Source: Streptomyces beigongshangae
Lineage (GTDB): Bacteria; Actinomycetota; Actinomycetes; Streptomycetales; Streptomycetaceae
Direction: 5' to 3'
Length of the DNA: 64,000 nucleotides
Assembly (NCBI RefSeq): GCF_019710745.1
Contig: NZ_JAHKJW010000009.1
Span: forward strand, 1 to 64,000
Shown: piece by piece, positions 45,087 through 54,176 of the stretch
Layout: every line of letters starts with the position of its first letter
Numbering within the stretch: position 1 is the first letter of the stretch
Notes under the pieces: model-generated
The model's database searches: none
What the model was told of the DNA's origin: nothing
What the model saw: only the letters and a program-made list of their open reading frames with translations
Program-made: the position numbers and the translations under genes

Positions 45087-46178
45087 TCAGGGATTTCTGC
45101 GGCGCAGCCGGCTCAGGATGCCCTTGGGGCGCCCTGGTTCATCGGCCGTGTGCCGCACCTCGACCGGATGCCGTGCCCCGGCCGGTCGCCGCCGGGTCGG
45201 GTGCCTCGCCTCATTCGGCTGCGGTGTGCCGGCCGGTCGCGCGTCCCCGGCCGGGTGCCGCGGCAGCACGGTCCGCCGCGGCTCGGCGGGCCGGCGGTAC
45301 CCGGTCGGCAGCCGGTGCTCCGCGAACGGGACCGGCCGGACACGGCCCGTGCGCCGGACCTCGTGCTCCGTCGCCGGGCGCGGGGCGGGCCGATGGGCAC
45401 GTGCCTCCTTCAGGCCGTTCGCCAGATCGGCGCGGAGCCAGCTGATCTCGTCCGGGTCCGCCGCTGTCATGATCCGCGCGATGACGTGCGCGGCGGGGGA
45501 ATCGGGCGCTTTACGAGTGCCCTGACCGGGCCGGTACCGGTCCATGTGGACACGCTCACAGGGATCCGGGACGATCTCGGCGACCTGCACGGGATCCAGC
45601 AGCGATGCCACGACCGCGGCACGTGCCCACGGGTCCTGGGTCTGCCGGAGCGAGAACCCGAGGTGCCGTCCGCGCCAGTTCCGGGGCCGCAGATCCAGTT
45701 CCATGTCCAGTTGGTCGCGCAGTCCTGCGGAAATCCGGCCGCTCAGCAGCGCCGCGTTCTCTTCGTTCGCGGCGAACTGCCGCAACTCCTCGGCCAGGTA
45801 CAGCCACACCACGGCCCGATAACGGTTCAGATAGAACTTCACGGGCACGATGAGGCCCAGGCGGGCGAAGCGGGTGAACCTGCCGGTCGTGATGCCCATG
45901 AGGGCCGCGCCCTCGGATGTGCCGACCGCTTTGACGCGTTCCCGCAGAACCTCCGGGAAGCCTTCCTCGGACCGCACCCTGTCGATCTCCGCGCGGGTGA
46001 CACGCCGGCCTCCACCGCCTTCGTCGGGCACCGTGCGAATACGCCCGAGCTGTACGGCGAGATCGAACTCGCCCCGCTTGAGGCCCACTTCCCGCGCGGC
46101 GCGGCTCTGTGCGAGCGTCGGTCGCGCGATGGCCCGGGTGATGGCGTCGCCGGACATGGTGGTGGTGTCGCCGGACAT
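45087..46178 (-). CDS. DUF6397-type Streptomyces protein with N-terminal helix-turn-helix
   Basis: A 363-residue protein that resembles the Streptomyces family DUF6397. Residues about 10-75 (LAQSRAAREVGLKRGEFDLA and a second block EGAALMGITTGRFTRFARLG) look like helix-turn-helix units of the excisionase/MerR type. A conserved middle (LDLRPRNWRGRHLGFSLRQT and DPVQVAEIVPDPCERVHMDR) follows, then a basic, disordered tail rich in Arg, Pro and His. No catalytic motif is seen; the function is unknown. The ATG at 46178 has GGGGGAG upstream. A 21-bp tandem duplication gives a second in-frame ATG in the same context (MSGDTTTMSGD). Confidence 0.7.
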   Translation of the reverse strand: MSGDTTTMSGDAITRAIARPTLAQSRAAREVGLKRGEFDLAVQLGRIRTVPDEGGGGRRVTRAEIDRVRSEEGFPEVLRERVKAVGTSEGAALMGITTGRFTRFARLGLIVPVKFYLNRYRAVVWLYLAEELRQFAANEENAALLSGRISAGLRDQLDMELDLRPRNWRGRHLGFSLRQTQDPWARAAVVASLLDPVQVAEIVPDPCERVHMDRYRPGQGTRKAPDSPAAHVIARIMTAADPDEISWLRADLANGLKEARAHRPAPRPATEHEVRRTGRVRPVPFAEHRLPTGYRRPAEPRRTVLPRHPAGDARPAGTPQPNEARHPTRRRPAGARHPVEVRHTADEPGRPKGILSRLRRRNP

Positions 46179-46358
46179 GGTGGTTCTCCCCCGTGCAGTG
46201 GTGTGCATTTGCGTGCGCTTGCCTCGGGAAAAACCGTAGCCGGTTTGCCGCGTCTCGCGCCGAGCCTGTGGAAAACCTCGATCGCGGCGACATCCAAGCA
46301 GGCCAGGAGCCTGTTGTTGCTTTTACTCGCGTCAGGCCGAGCAAATGATCCAGGTGAT

Positions 46359-46772
46359 TCAGATGTCCATGGAGGACGAGTGCTCCGGCTGCCGCACATC
46401 GACGTGGAGATGCTCGCCGACCCGGTTGACGAGCAGCGTCATCTCGTACGCGACCTGCCCGATGTCCGCCTCCGCCGCGCTGAGTACGCAGAGGCAGCTG
46501 CCGGTGCCCGCCGCCGTGACGAAGAGCACCGCGTCGTCGAACTCGATCATCGTCTGGCGCACCCGGCCCGCGCCGAAGTGCCGGCCGGAACCCTTGGCCA
46601 GGCTGTGCAGGCCCGATGAGACGGCGGCGAGGTGTTCGGCGTCCTCCCGCCTCAGACCTGTGCTCGAACCGGTCACCAGCCCGTCGTTGGACAGCACCAG
46701 CGCGTGGCGTATGTGCTCGACACGCTGGGTCAGGTCGTCGAGCAGCCAGTCGAGTCCCTGGTTCTCAGGCAT
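46359..46772 (-). CDS. Roadblock/LC7 domain protein (orphan CvnB-like)
   Basis: A 137-residue roadblock protein: LDWLLDDLTQRVEHIRHALVLSNDG at the start, then HLAAVSSGLHSLAKG and VLFVTAAGTGSCLCVLS. In Streptomyces conservons this protein (CvnB) works with a kinase-like CvnA, DUF742 CvnC and a small GTPase CvnD. None of those partners is next to it, so it is an orphan copy or a MglB-like GTPase regulator with distant partners. The ATG at 46772 is the only start that keeps the conserved N-terminus. Divergent from the PPOX gene. Confidence 0.85.
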   Translation of the reverse strand: MPENQGLDWLLDDLTQRVEHIRHALVLSNDGLVTGSSTGLRREDAEHLAAVSSGLHSLAKGSGRHFGAGRVRQTMIEFDDAVLFVTAAGTGSCLCVLSAAEADIGQVAYEMTLLVNRVGEHLHVDVRQPEHSSSMDI

Positions 46773-46868
46773 GATCTGTCTCCCCGTGGACGTGTGGCTC
46801 CCCCGGGCCGGAGGATCCGATCGACCAGCCTTCCCCACCGCCGCCGTCCGGGCAAGGAGGATAGGGGC

Positions 46869-47297
46869 ATGGCACACAAGATGACCGATGAGGAATGGCG
46901 GGCGTTCGTCTCGCACGGAACCCGCACCGGCAAGCTGTCGACCGTCCGGGCCGACGGACGCCCCCATGTGGCACCGATCTGGTTTCTCCTCGACGGGGAC
47001 GACCTGGTCTTCAACACGGGGAAGGACACCGTCAAGGGACGGAACCTGACGCGGGACGGCCGGGTGGCCCTGTGCGTGGACGACGACCGGCCCCCGTACG
47101 CGTACGTCGTTCTGCAGGGGCGCGCCCGGATCTCGGAGGACCTCGATGACGTCCGGCTCTGGGCCGGACGGATCGGGGGCCGTTACATGGGCGAGGAGCG
47201 TGCCGAGGAGTTCGCGGCCCGTAACGGCGTACCCGGCGAACTCCTCGTCCGGGTGCGGATCGAGAAGGTTCTCGCGGAGGCCTCGGTCTCCGACTGA
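46869..47297 (+). CDS. Pyridoxamine 5'-phosphate oxidase-like (PPOX class, probably F420-dependent) enzyme
   Basis: A 142-residue split-barrel flavin/deazaflavin-binding protein: GTRTGKLSTVRADGRPHVAPIWFLLDGD, FNTGKDTVKGRNLTRDGRVAL and YVVLQGRARISED are the hallmarks. Actinobacterial members of this size usually use coenzyme F420, but FMN or heme binding cannot be excluded from sequence alone. The substrate is unknown. The ATG at 46869 follows GGAGG by 8 bases. A small hairpin (CCCCGCC at 47311-47317, GGCGGGG at 47328-47334) after the stop may terminate it. Confidence 0.85.
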   Translation: MAHKMTDEEWRAFVSHGTRTGKLSTVRADGRPHVAPIWFLLDGDDLVFNTGKDTVKGRNLTRDGRVALCVDDDRPPYAYVVLQGRARISEDLDDVRLWAGRIGGRYMGEERAEEFAARNGVPGELLVRVRIEKVLAEASVSD

Positions 47298-47406
47298 ACG
47301 GTGCGGTGCGCCCCGCCCGGATCGGTCGGCGGGGTCTGCGTACGAGCGGGCTCCGCGTCGCCGTTCGGCCGGGGCGCTTCGCGTGCGATGCGGGATCATG
47401 CGGTGC

Positions 47407-48006
47407 ATGAGCGATGACCACACGCATGTCCAGGAGTTCTTCTCGTCCCGCGCGGCGGACTGGGACGAGAGGTTCCCCGACGACGGCCCGGCGTACGCGG
47501 CGGCCGTCGCCGAGCTCGGGCTGCGGGAAGGCGACCGCGTCCTCGACGCGGGGTGCGGTACGGGACGGGCCCTGCCGCCCCTCAGGGACGCCGTGGGACC
47601 TTCGGGCGTGGTCCTCGGCGCGGATCTGACGCCGGCCATGCTGGCGGCCGCGGTACGGGCGCGCCGTGACCGGGCCGGCTGCCTGCTCCTCGCCGATGTG
47701 GCGCGGCTGCCGCTGCGTGCGGAGTCGCTCCATGCCGTCTTCGCCGCCGGACTCGTCGCGCATCTTCCGGACCCCGGCGGGAATCTGCGCGAGCTGGCAC
47801 GGGTCGTACGCCCCGGTGGCATCCTGGCGCTCTTCCACCCGATCGGCCGGGCCGCCCTCGCTGCGCGCCAGGGGCGGCGGCTCACATCGGCCGACCTACG
47901 CGCGGAGGGCAACCTCGGCCCGCTGCTGTCCGCCTCCGGCTGGCACATGACGTCATACGTGGACGAGGACGCCCGGTTCCTCGCCCTGGCCGAGCGCCGC
48001 CTCTGA
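47407..48006 (+). CDS. Class I SAM-dependent methyltransferase
   Basis: A 199-residue cytosolic methyltransferase. Motif I is VLDAGCGTGRALPPL, motif II is VLGADLTPAMLAAA, and the post-I acidic region is LLADVARLPLRAESLHAV, followed by LARVVRPGGILALFHP. The fold is that of the UbiE/COQ5-like group, and the substrate is unknown. ATG at 47407 is chosen; another ATG three codons upstream (47398) is equally placed, and neither has a strong ribosome site. Confidence 0.85.
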   Translation: MSDDHTHVQEFFSSRAADWDERFPDDGPAYAAAVAELGLREGDRVLDAGCGTGRALPPLRDAVGPSGVVLGADLTPAMLAAAVRARRDRAGCLLLADVARLPLRAESLHAVFAAGLVAHLPDPGGNLRELARVVRPGGILALFHPIGRAALAARQGRRLTSADLRAEGNLGPLLSASGWHMTSYVDEDARFLALAERRL

Positions 48007-48127
48007 AAGCTCTGCTCAAGCCCTCCGAGTCGCTACCGCCCTCTTCTGATGCCGAAGCTTCACATCTACGGTGAATGGAGACAGATGGGCGAAGACCGGT
48101 GAAACAGCACAGGGGAAGGTGGCCCGC

Positions 48128-48454
48128 ATGTCCGGCACATCGGCCAGGCTCCGGAAGCTCTTCATGCGCCCGCGAACGGCCGGCCCCCAGCGCTCCGGCC
48201 CCTCGGCCGACCGTCGCCCGAAGAAGCAGGGGAAGCAGACGCACAACCTGTTCGAAGCCGCCGCGGCCTATGTGTCGGCGGGTGTCGAGGACGACCAGGA
48301 AGGGCTCGACGAGGCCGCGACCTGGGTGTCGCCGGAGGCTCTGTCCTTCGGAGTGAACGAGTTGGCGTGCCGGGCCGTCATCGCGCTCGCGCGGGAGCGC
48401 GACGAGCCACCCAGCGTCGTGGCCCGGACCCTCCTCGGCCTGCCCGCCGTCTGA
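48128..48454 (+). CDS. Small conserved Streptomyces protein of unknown function
   Basis: A 108-residue protein that I cannot assign to a domain. The first 40 residues are very basic (LRKLFMRPRT, RRPKKQGKQ). The rest is acidic and helical (NLFEAAAAYVSAGVEDDQEGLDEAATWV). Basic N-termini of this kind may bind nucleic acid, but this is a guess. The ATG at 48128 has GGGAAGG 7 bases upstream, and codon use is normal for this chromosome, so the gene is likely real. Confidence 0.7.
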   Translation: MSGTSARLRKLFMRPRTAGPQRSGPSADRRPKKQGKQTHNLFEAAAAYVSAGVEDDQEGLDEAATWVSPEALSFGVNELACRAVIALARERDEPPSVVARTLLGLPAV

Positions 48455-48610
48455 CCGGGACGGGGTCCTGGGCGGACTCGGCACGGCGACAGGCCACCGT
48501 CTCGCTCCCCTACGGAAACGGACGCCGTTCCCTGGGTGCCCTGGACCCGTGACAACGGCCGCGGGCGCGCATTAGGGTGCGCCGACGGATGTAGCGATGG
48601 GGAGGCTGGA

Positions 48611-49465
48611 ATGGCCGGGACGGACAGTGAGGCCGTCGCCGCCGGGGACGACGACGCGCTGTATGTGCTGACGGCGGTGCTGTTGACACCGGCGCAGTTC
48701 CCCAGCGTGCTGGGCGACGACTACCCGGAAGCCTGCGCGGCGCTCGGTCTCGCGCCCCTCGCCGACGGATACGGCCTGGTGCTGGGCCAGGACGGGGACG
48801 GAGCCCGGTGGACCGTCGTCGTCGACGACGTCTCGCTGGTGGCCGTCGCCATCGCGTCCTGGGACTGCGGCATGGAGTACGACCTGTCGCCGGACGATCG
48901 CTCGATGGTGGCGGCGCTGCCCGGATGGCCGCTGGCCGTGGCGGTCGCGGCGCCGGGTGTGCCTGCCCCGCACGACCCCTCGCCCGAGATCACGGAGCAG
49001 ACCCCGCTGTGTCCGCCGGACACGTCTGCCTGGGGTGCCGCGCAGCGCCGCCTCGGTGCGGACGAGATCGCCCTCCAGTGGGCCGCCTGGCGCGAACAGA
49101 TCGACGAGACCCAGTTCGCCCGTACGACAACCGCAAAGAACGCCCCGGACGACGCGTCCGAGCAGCCCGGCGCGGACGGACGTGGTGGGCGGCAACCGCT
49201 CAGTGGCGTCCAGCGCGTCCTCGCGGAAGCGCGTTCGTACGTGGACGCGCCCCCGCCGCTCGGCCGCGTGCGCTCGTCCTTCGCCCCGGGAGACGCGCGG
49301 ACCCTCCGGGCCGACGGGCCCGGCTGGTCGATGGTGGCGCGGACCGACGACATCGCCTTCGTCCTGCTCGACGAGAAGCCCGGGGAGATCCTCACGGTCG
49401 GCCGCGGTCCCGAACTGCCCGGCCTGCTGGAAGCGCTGGACAGGATGGCCGTCCGTCCCCACTGA
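48611..49465 (+). CDS. Conserved actinobacterial protein of unknown function
   Basis: A 284-residue soluble protein without a recognised domain. Two conserved-looking blocks stand out: an N-terminal region (YVLTAVLLTPAQFPSVLGDD and YGLVLGQDGDGARWTVVVDD) and a C-terminal one (LRADGPGWSMVARTDDIAFV and GRGPELPGLLEALDRM). A variable acidic stretch joins them. No signal peptide or membrane helix. The ATG at 48611 has GGAGG 9 bases upstream and normal codon use. Confidence 0.7.
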   Translation: MAGTDSEAVAAGDDDALYVLTAVLLTPAQFPSVLGDDYPEACAALGLAPLADGYGLVLGQDGDGARWTVVVDDVSLVAVAIASWDCGMEYDLSPDDRSMVAALPGWPLAVAVAAPGVPAPHDPSPEITEQTPLCPPDTSAWGAAQRRLGADEIALQWAAWREQIDETQFARTTTAKNAPDDASEQPGADGRGGRQPLSGVQRVLAEARSYVDAPPPLGRVRSSFAPGDARTLRADGPGWSMVARTDDIAFVLLDEKPGEILTVGRGPELPGLLEALDRMAVRPH

Positions 49466-49718
49466 GCCGGACGGGCCGACGCGGACGGTACGAGTCACGA
49501 TGGACGACGCGAAGCACGGCGGGTGATGCGGGCCGCGGGGAACCGCAGGGGCCGGGAGTCGGGAATCCGGGCGCGCGCCGCCCCGTCGGCCCGGGTTGAG
49601 CGGTGAAGCGACCGCAGCCGCCCGTGGACCCCACCCGCCATCGGCGGGAGCGGGCCCACGAGCGGCGACGCGGTGGATCCTGCGGCTCCGGAGGAAACCG
49701 GCCGGGCGGGTGACTGGT

Positions 49719-49901
49719 TCAGCGGCCGAGTTCCTTACGTCCGGCGCGGCGCAGCCTGCGCCGCTGTGAGGGGTCCAGCGTCAGATACGCCGCTGCTGGA
49801 ACCCCCAGGACGATCAGCAGGGCGATCCACCAGGGCAGCCAGAAGAGCAGGATGATGCCGGCCGCGACACCCCCTGCGGCTATTTTCGCGTTCCTTGACA
49901 T
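49719..49901 (-). CDS. Small membrane protein, 60 residues
   Basis: One or two membrane helices (about 6-42: IAAGGVAAGIILLFWLPW and IALLIVLGVPAAAYLTL), then a basic tail RRRLRRAGRKELGR. The ATG at 49901 has a strong GAGGAGGG site upstream. It lies 104 bp downstream of the desaturase gene in the same direction and may be co-transcribed. The function is unknown. Confidence 0.65.
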   Translation of the reverse strand: MSRNAKIAAGGVAAGIILLFWLPWWIALLIVLGVPAAAYLTLDPSQRRRLRRAGRKELGR

Positions 49902-50005
49902 GTGCGTACCCTCCTCAGCGGCCGCTGCCGCTCTCTGTCTTGAGAACGGACCCGTGCTCCCGGCGGTTCCAGACCGCGACCCTGATACGACCCTGAGTAC
50001 GCCCC

Positions 50006-51046
50006 CTACTCGACCCTGAGGGGTTCCCCGACCTCGTACATGTGCCGCAGGGCCTGCCTGTAGGACTCCACGAGCCCTGTCTCCGTGTAGGAGATACCCA
50101 ACTCCCGGCAGTGGGCGCGCACCAGGGGCTGGGCGAGTTTGAGGTGAGGGCGCGGCATGCTCGGGAACAGGTGGTGCTCGATCTGGTAGTTGAGACCGCC
50201 GAGGAACCAGTCGGTCAGGATCCCCCCGCGTACGTTGCGTGAGGTGAGCACCTGGCGGCGCAGGTGCCCCCATCCCTCTCCGTCGGGATCGGGCATCTCC
50301 ATGCCCTTGTGGTTCGGCGCGAAGGCCATACCGAGGTGCAACCCGAAGAGCGCCTGGTGGATCGCGGCGAAGGCCAGCGCCGTGCCCAGCGGCATGGAGG
50401 TCAGCAGCAGGGCCGTGTACGCGAGGAGGTGCGTGACGAGCAGAAGGGTCTCCACCAGCCGTTCGCGAGGAGACCGCCGGCGCAGGTCCTGGAAGCCGTG
50501 GATCTTCAGGGCGACGCCTTCGAGGAGCGTGAGCGGGAAGAAGAGCCATGCCTGGTAGCGGGTGAGCCAGCGCCGGAATCCGGTACGGCCCGCCGTCTGC
50601 CCGCTGGTGAAGACCAGTACGTCGGCCTTGACGTCGGGGTCCTTGTCGATGTGGTTGGGGTTGGCGTGGTGCCGGTTGTGTTTGTCGTTCCACCAGCCGT
50701 AACTCATGCCCAGCAGCAGATTCGCGTGGACCAGCCCGATCACGCGCCCCCTCGGCCGGTTCCCGGTGATCTGGGAGTGCCCCGCGTCGTGACCTATGAA
50801 GGCCGTGCGGGCGCACAGCACCGCGAGCACCGGGGCCAGCAGCAGTACCCACCAGGAGTGACCGAGCAGGACGATGCCCGTGGCGGCGCCGGCCAGCGTG
50901 AGCGCGTTGCCGGCGATGGCGAACGCGTACCAGCCCTGCCGGCGGTCCAGGAGTCCGGCTTCTCTGACAGTGCGCAGCAGCGGGGTGAACTCACTGGTGG
51001 CAACCCTTGAGGGGGGTTCAGCGACGACTGCGGCGGTTTCGGGCAC
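50006..51046 (-). CDS. Membrane fatty acid desaturase (acyl-CoA/DesA3-like)
   Basis: A 346-residue integral membrane di-iron enzyme. All three histidine boxes are present: HDAGH, HNRHH and QIEHHLFP, spaced between four membrane helices. FLGGLNYQIEHHLFPSMPR and SYGWWNDKHNRHHANPNHID match front-end-type and DesA3-like desaturases; there is no fused cytochrome b5, so electrons must come from a separate partner. The GTG at 51046 gives the shortest N-terminus consistent with the family; longer frames read into the divergent SNF2 gene. It shares a promoter region of about 275 bp with that gene. Confidence 0.88.
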   Translation of the reverse strand: MPETAAVVAEPPSRVATSEFTPLLRTVREAGLLDRRQGWYAFAIAGNALTLAGAATGIVLLGHSWWVLLLAPVLAVLCARTAFIGHDAGHSQITGNRPRGRVIGLVHANLLLGMSYGWWNDKHNRHHANPNHIDKDPDVKADVLVFTSGQTAGRTGFRRWLTRYQAWLFFPLTLLEGVALKIHGFQDLRRRSPRERLVETLLLVTHLLAYTALLLTSMPLGTALAFAAIHQALFGLHLGMAFAPNHKGMEMPDPDGEGWGHLRRQVLTSRNVRGGILTDWFLGGLNYQIEHHLFPSMPRPHLKLAQPLVRAHCRELGISYTETGLVESYRQALRHMYEVGEPLRVE

Positions 51047-51320
51047 GGCAGGGTTCCGTTCTCTGGAGGGAGTGGGGTGAGGTGGGATGGGCGGGCAACG
51101 GGCCGACCTGTAGAAACGTACGGATCGACGGCCCTGGTCAGCCATGGCGCCACCACCCGGGTCCGGACGGGGGGAAAAGGCGACCGCGGGGTGGACCTGG
51201 CACCACCCCTGAAGCGGAGGCACCGGCCCCGGGGGCAGACATTTTGCACATCTCCTGCCGTGCTGTACCCTCGGCGACCCCGACGCCAAGTAGTCAAATT
51301 TGAGGAATATAGTCATCGCT

Positions 51321-54176
51321 GTGCAGAGGATCCCCGTCCCCAGCGTCGCCGAGATCTCCGAACTGGTTCGTTGCTGTGCCGTCTTCGTTCCCGGTGACCC
51401 GGCCCGGACCGGCGGTATCGCGTTCTGGCTGCCCGACGGCCAGGAACCGCCGGTCTTCTGCTCCGCCCCGGTCGAGGAGCTGGTAGTCGTCCTCCCCGGC
51501 GAGGACGGCGTGGAGTCGGTGCGGGTGCCGGCCGTCGTCCTGCCGACGCGGACGGCGATTCCGGTCCTCACGCGCGCGCGTGCCGCCCCGCAGGCCCATG
51601 GGGCGGCCGCCTTCTGGGGTGCCGCGGCCGTCCTGGCGCTGCACCTCACCGCGCGTGGACTGCTGCTGCCCGGCCTGAGCGCGGGCGACCACGACTCGTG
51701 GCGCGCCGGCCCTCTGGACGCCCGGGATCTGGAACGCGTCCGTGAACTGGCCGCCGCCATGCCACCCTTCGCCCACGCGGTGCCCGTCGACGGGACGGAA
51801 CCGCTGCGCCTGCCCGATCCCGAACGGCTGCTGCGCGCCTTCCTCGACGCCGTTGCCGACACCCTGCCCCGCTCCCCCGCCGCGGCGCTCGCCGCCGGCA
51901 GCCCGGTCTTCGCCGCTCCCGAGCCGCACCACGTGCCCCAGCACCGTGTGTGGGCCGCCGATGTCGCGGCGGGGCACGACGCCGGTGTACGGATCTCGCT
52001 GCGCGTGGAGGTGCCGGGCCTCGCCTCAGCCGTGTCGGACGAGACCCGCCTGCCGTTCCACGTGGTGCTTCAGCTGCACAGCGTCCGCGATCCGGCCCTG
52101 CTGGCGGACGCGGCCGGGGTGTGGAGCGGACCGAGCCCGGTCTTCGGTCCGCGCGCGCGGATGGACGCCCTGCTCGCGCTGCGCCGTGCCGCACGGGCCT
52201 GGGCCCCGCTGACGCCCCTGCTGTCGGCTGCCGTGCCCGACCGGATCGAACTCGCCGACGAGGAGGCCGCGGAACTCCTGGGCGAGGGGGCACGAGCGCT
52301 CGCCGGCACCGGCGTGGAGGTGCACTGGCCGAGGGAGCTGACGCACAAGCTGACGGCCCGCGCGGTCATCGGTCCGCCGGACGACGGCCAGGGTGCGGGC
52401 GGGCCGGCCTCGGACACGCCCTCGTTCCTGTCGGCCGACGCCCTGCTGGCCTTCAACTGGCGGTTCGCACTGGGCGACCGGCAGCTGACGCGCCAGGAGC
52501 TGGACCGGCTCGCCGAGGCCGATCGCCCCATGGTGCGGTTGCGTGACCAGTGGGTCCTCGTCGATCCGCGGGAAGTGCGCCGGGCCCGGGCCCAGCAGGA
52601 CCGCAAACTGACTCCCGTCGACGCGTTGGGCACCGTCCTGACGGGTTCCACTGAGGTCGACGGCCGCAGGGTCGACGTGCGGCCCACGGGATGGCTGGCG
52701 ACGTTGCGGGACCGTCTGTCGGACCCGGAGGGTCAGGAGCCGGTCGGACAGCCTCCCGCCCTGGCCGCGACGCTGCGCGACTACCAGCTGCGAGGACTCG
52801 GCTGGCTGGCCCGTATGACGTCGCTGGGTCTGGGCGGTTGCCTCGCCGACGACATGGGCCTCGGTAAGACGATCACACTCATCGCCTTGCACCTGCACCG
52901 CCAGACCGACGCGTCCGCCGCGGGACCCACCCTCGTCGTCTGCCCGACCTCCCTCATGGGCAACTGGCAGCGCGAGATCGAGAGGTTCGCCCCGGGCACC
53001 CCTGTCCGCCGCTTCCACGGCGCACGGCGGCACCTGGACGGGCCGGCCGCCGGCGAGTTCGTCCTCACGACCTACGGCACCATGCGGCTCGACGCGGCAC
53101 GCCTGGCGGACGTGTCGTGGGGCATGGTCGTCGCGGACGAGGCACAGCACGTGAAGAATCCGTACTCGGACACGGCCCGGCAGCTGCGGACGATCCCCGC
53201 ACGCGCGCGCGTGGCGCTCACCGGCACTCCCGTGGAGAACAACCTCCTGGAACTGTGGGCCATTCTCGACTGGACCACCCCCGGTCTGCTGGGGCGCCCG
53301 GGGACCTTCCGCAGCCGGTACGCGAAGGCCGTCGAGGGCGGGCAGGACCCCGACGCGGCGGACCGGCTCGCCCGGCTGGTGCGGCCGTTCCTCCTGCGTC
53401 GCCGCAAATCCGATCCCGGTATCGCGCCCGAGCTCCCGCCGAAGACGGAGACCGACCACGCCGTGTCCCTGTCCAAGGAGCAGGCGGGTCTGTACGAGGC
53501 CGTGGTCCGCGAGACCCTCGCGGAGATCGCGGGCGCCGACGGCATGGCGCGGCGCGGACTGATCGTGAAGCTCCTCACCGGGCTGAAGCAGATCTGCAAC
53601 CACCCGGCGCAGTTCCTCAAGGAGGAGCGGCCGGGCACCGCCGGGCGCTCTGGAAAACTGGAACTGCTGGACGAGTTGCTCGACACCATCCTCTCCGAGG
53701 GGGCAGGTGTCCTGGTCTTCACGCAGTACGTACGCATGGCGCGCCTGATCGAGCACCATCTGAACGCACGTGGTGTGCCCTTCCAGTTCCTGCACGGTGG
53801 TACCTCCGTGTCCGAGCGCGAGGCCATGGTCCAGCGCTTCCAGGACGGTGAAGTGCCTGTCTTCCTGCTGTCGTTGAAGGCCGCGGGCACGGGCCTGAAC
53901 CTGACGCGGGCCGAGCACGTCGTGCACTACGACCGCTGGTGGAATCCGGCCGTCGAGGCCCAGGCCACCGACCGTGCGTACCGCATCGGCCAGACCCGGC
54001 CGGTCCAGGTGCACCGGCTGATCGCCGAGGGGACGGTCGAGGACCGTATCGCGGACATGCTGCTGCGCAAGCGGGAACTGGCGGACGCGGTACTGGGCTC
54101 CGGTGAGTCGGCCCTCACCGAACTGACCGACGCCCAACTGGCCGACCTGGTGGCACTGCGAGGAGGCTCCCGATGA
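51321..54176 (+). CDS. SNF2-family DNA helicase/ATPase
   Basis: A protein of 951 residues from the GTG at 51321. The N-terminal half (to about 450) includes the SNF2-associated bacterial domain. The ATPase core follows: Walker A DDMGLGKT (about 509-516), DEAQ in VVADEAQHVKNP, ALTGTPVENN, then the C-terminal lobe with VFTQYVRMARLIEHHL, LSLKAAGTGLNLT, HYDRWWNPAVEAQATDRAYR and IGQTRPV. SNF2 proteins remodel protein-DNA complexes. The start is uncertain: a TTG at 51300 is possible, and GAGGA at 51302-51306 is rather far from the chosen GTG. The stop overlaps the SWIM-protein start (ATGA), a pair often seen together. Confidence 0.9.
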   Translation: MQRIPVPSVAEISELVRCCAVFVPGDPARTGGIAFWLPDGQEPPVFCSAPVEELVVVLPGEDGVESVRVPAVVLPTRTAIPVLTRARAAPQAHGAAAFWGAAAVLALHLTARGLLLPGLSAGDHDSWRAGPLDARDLERVRELAAAMPPFAHAVPVDGTEPLRLPDPERLLRAFLDAVADTLPRSPAAALAAGSPVFAAPEPHHVPQHRVWAADVAAGHDAGVRISLRVEVPGLASAVSDETRLPFHVVLQLHSVRDPALLADAAGVWSGPSPVFGPRARMDALLALRRAARAWAPLTPLLSAAVPDRIELADEEAAELLGEGARALAGTGVEVHWPRELTHKLTARAVIGPPDDGQGAGGPASDTPSFLSADALLAFNWRFALGDRQLTRQELDRLAEADRPMVRLRDQWVLVDPREVRRARAQQDRKLTPVDALGTVLTGSTEVDGRRVDVRPTGWLATLRDRLSDPEGQEPVGQPPALAATLRDYQLRGLGWLARMTSLGLGGCLADDMGLGKTITLIALHLHRQTDASAAGPTLVVCPTSLMGNWQREIERFAPGTPVRRFHGARRHLDGPAAGEFVLTTYGTMRLDAARLADVSWGMVVADEAQHVKNPYSDTARQLRTIPARARVALTGTPVENNLLELWAILDWTTPGLLGRPGTFRSRYAKAVEGGQDPDAADRLARLVRPFLLRRRKSDPGIAPELPPKTETDHAVSLSKEQAGLYEAVVRETLAEIAGADGMARRGLIVKLLTGLKQICNHPAQFLKEERPGTAGRSGKLELLDELLDTILSEGAGVLVFTQYVRMARLIEHHLNARGVPFQFLHGGTSVSEREAMVQRFQDGEVPVFLLSLKAAGTGLNLTRAEHVVHYDRWWNPAVEAQATDRAYRIGQTRPVQVHRLIAEGTVEDRIADMLLRKRELADAVLGSGESALTELTDAQLADLVALRGGSR

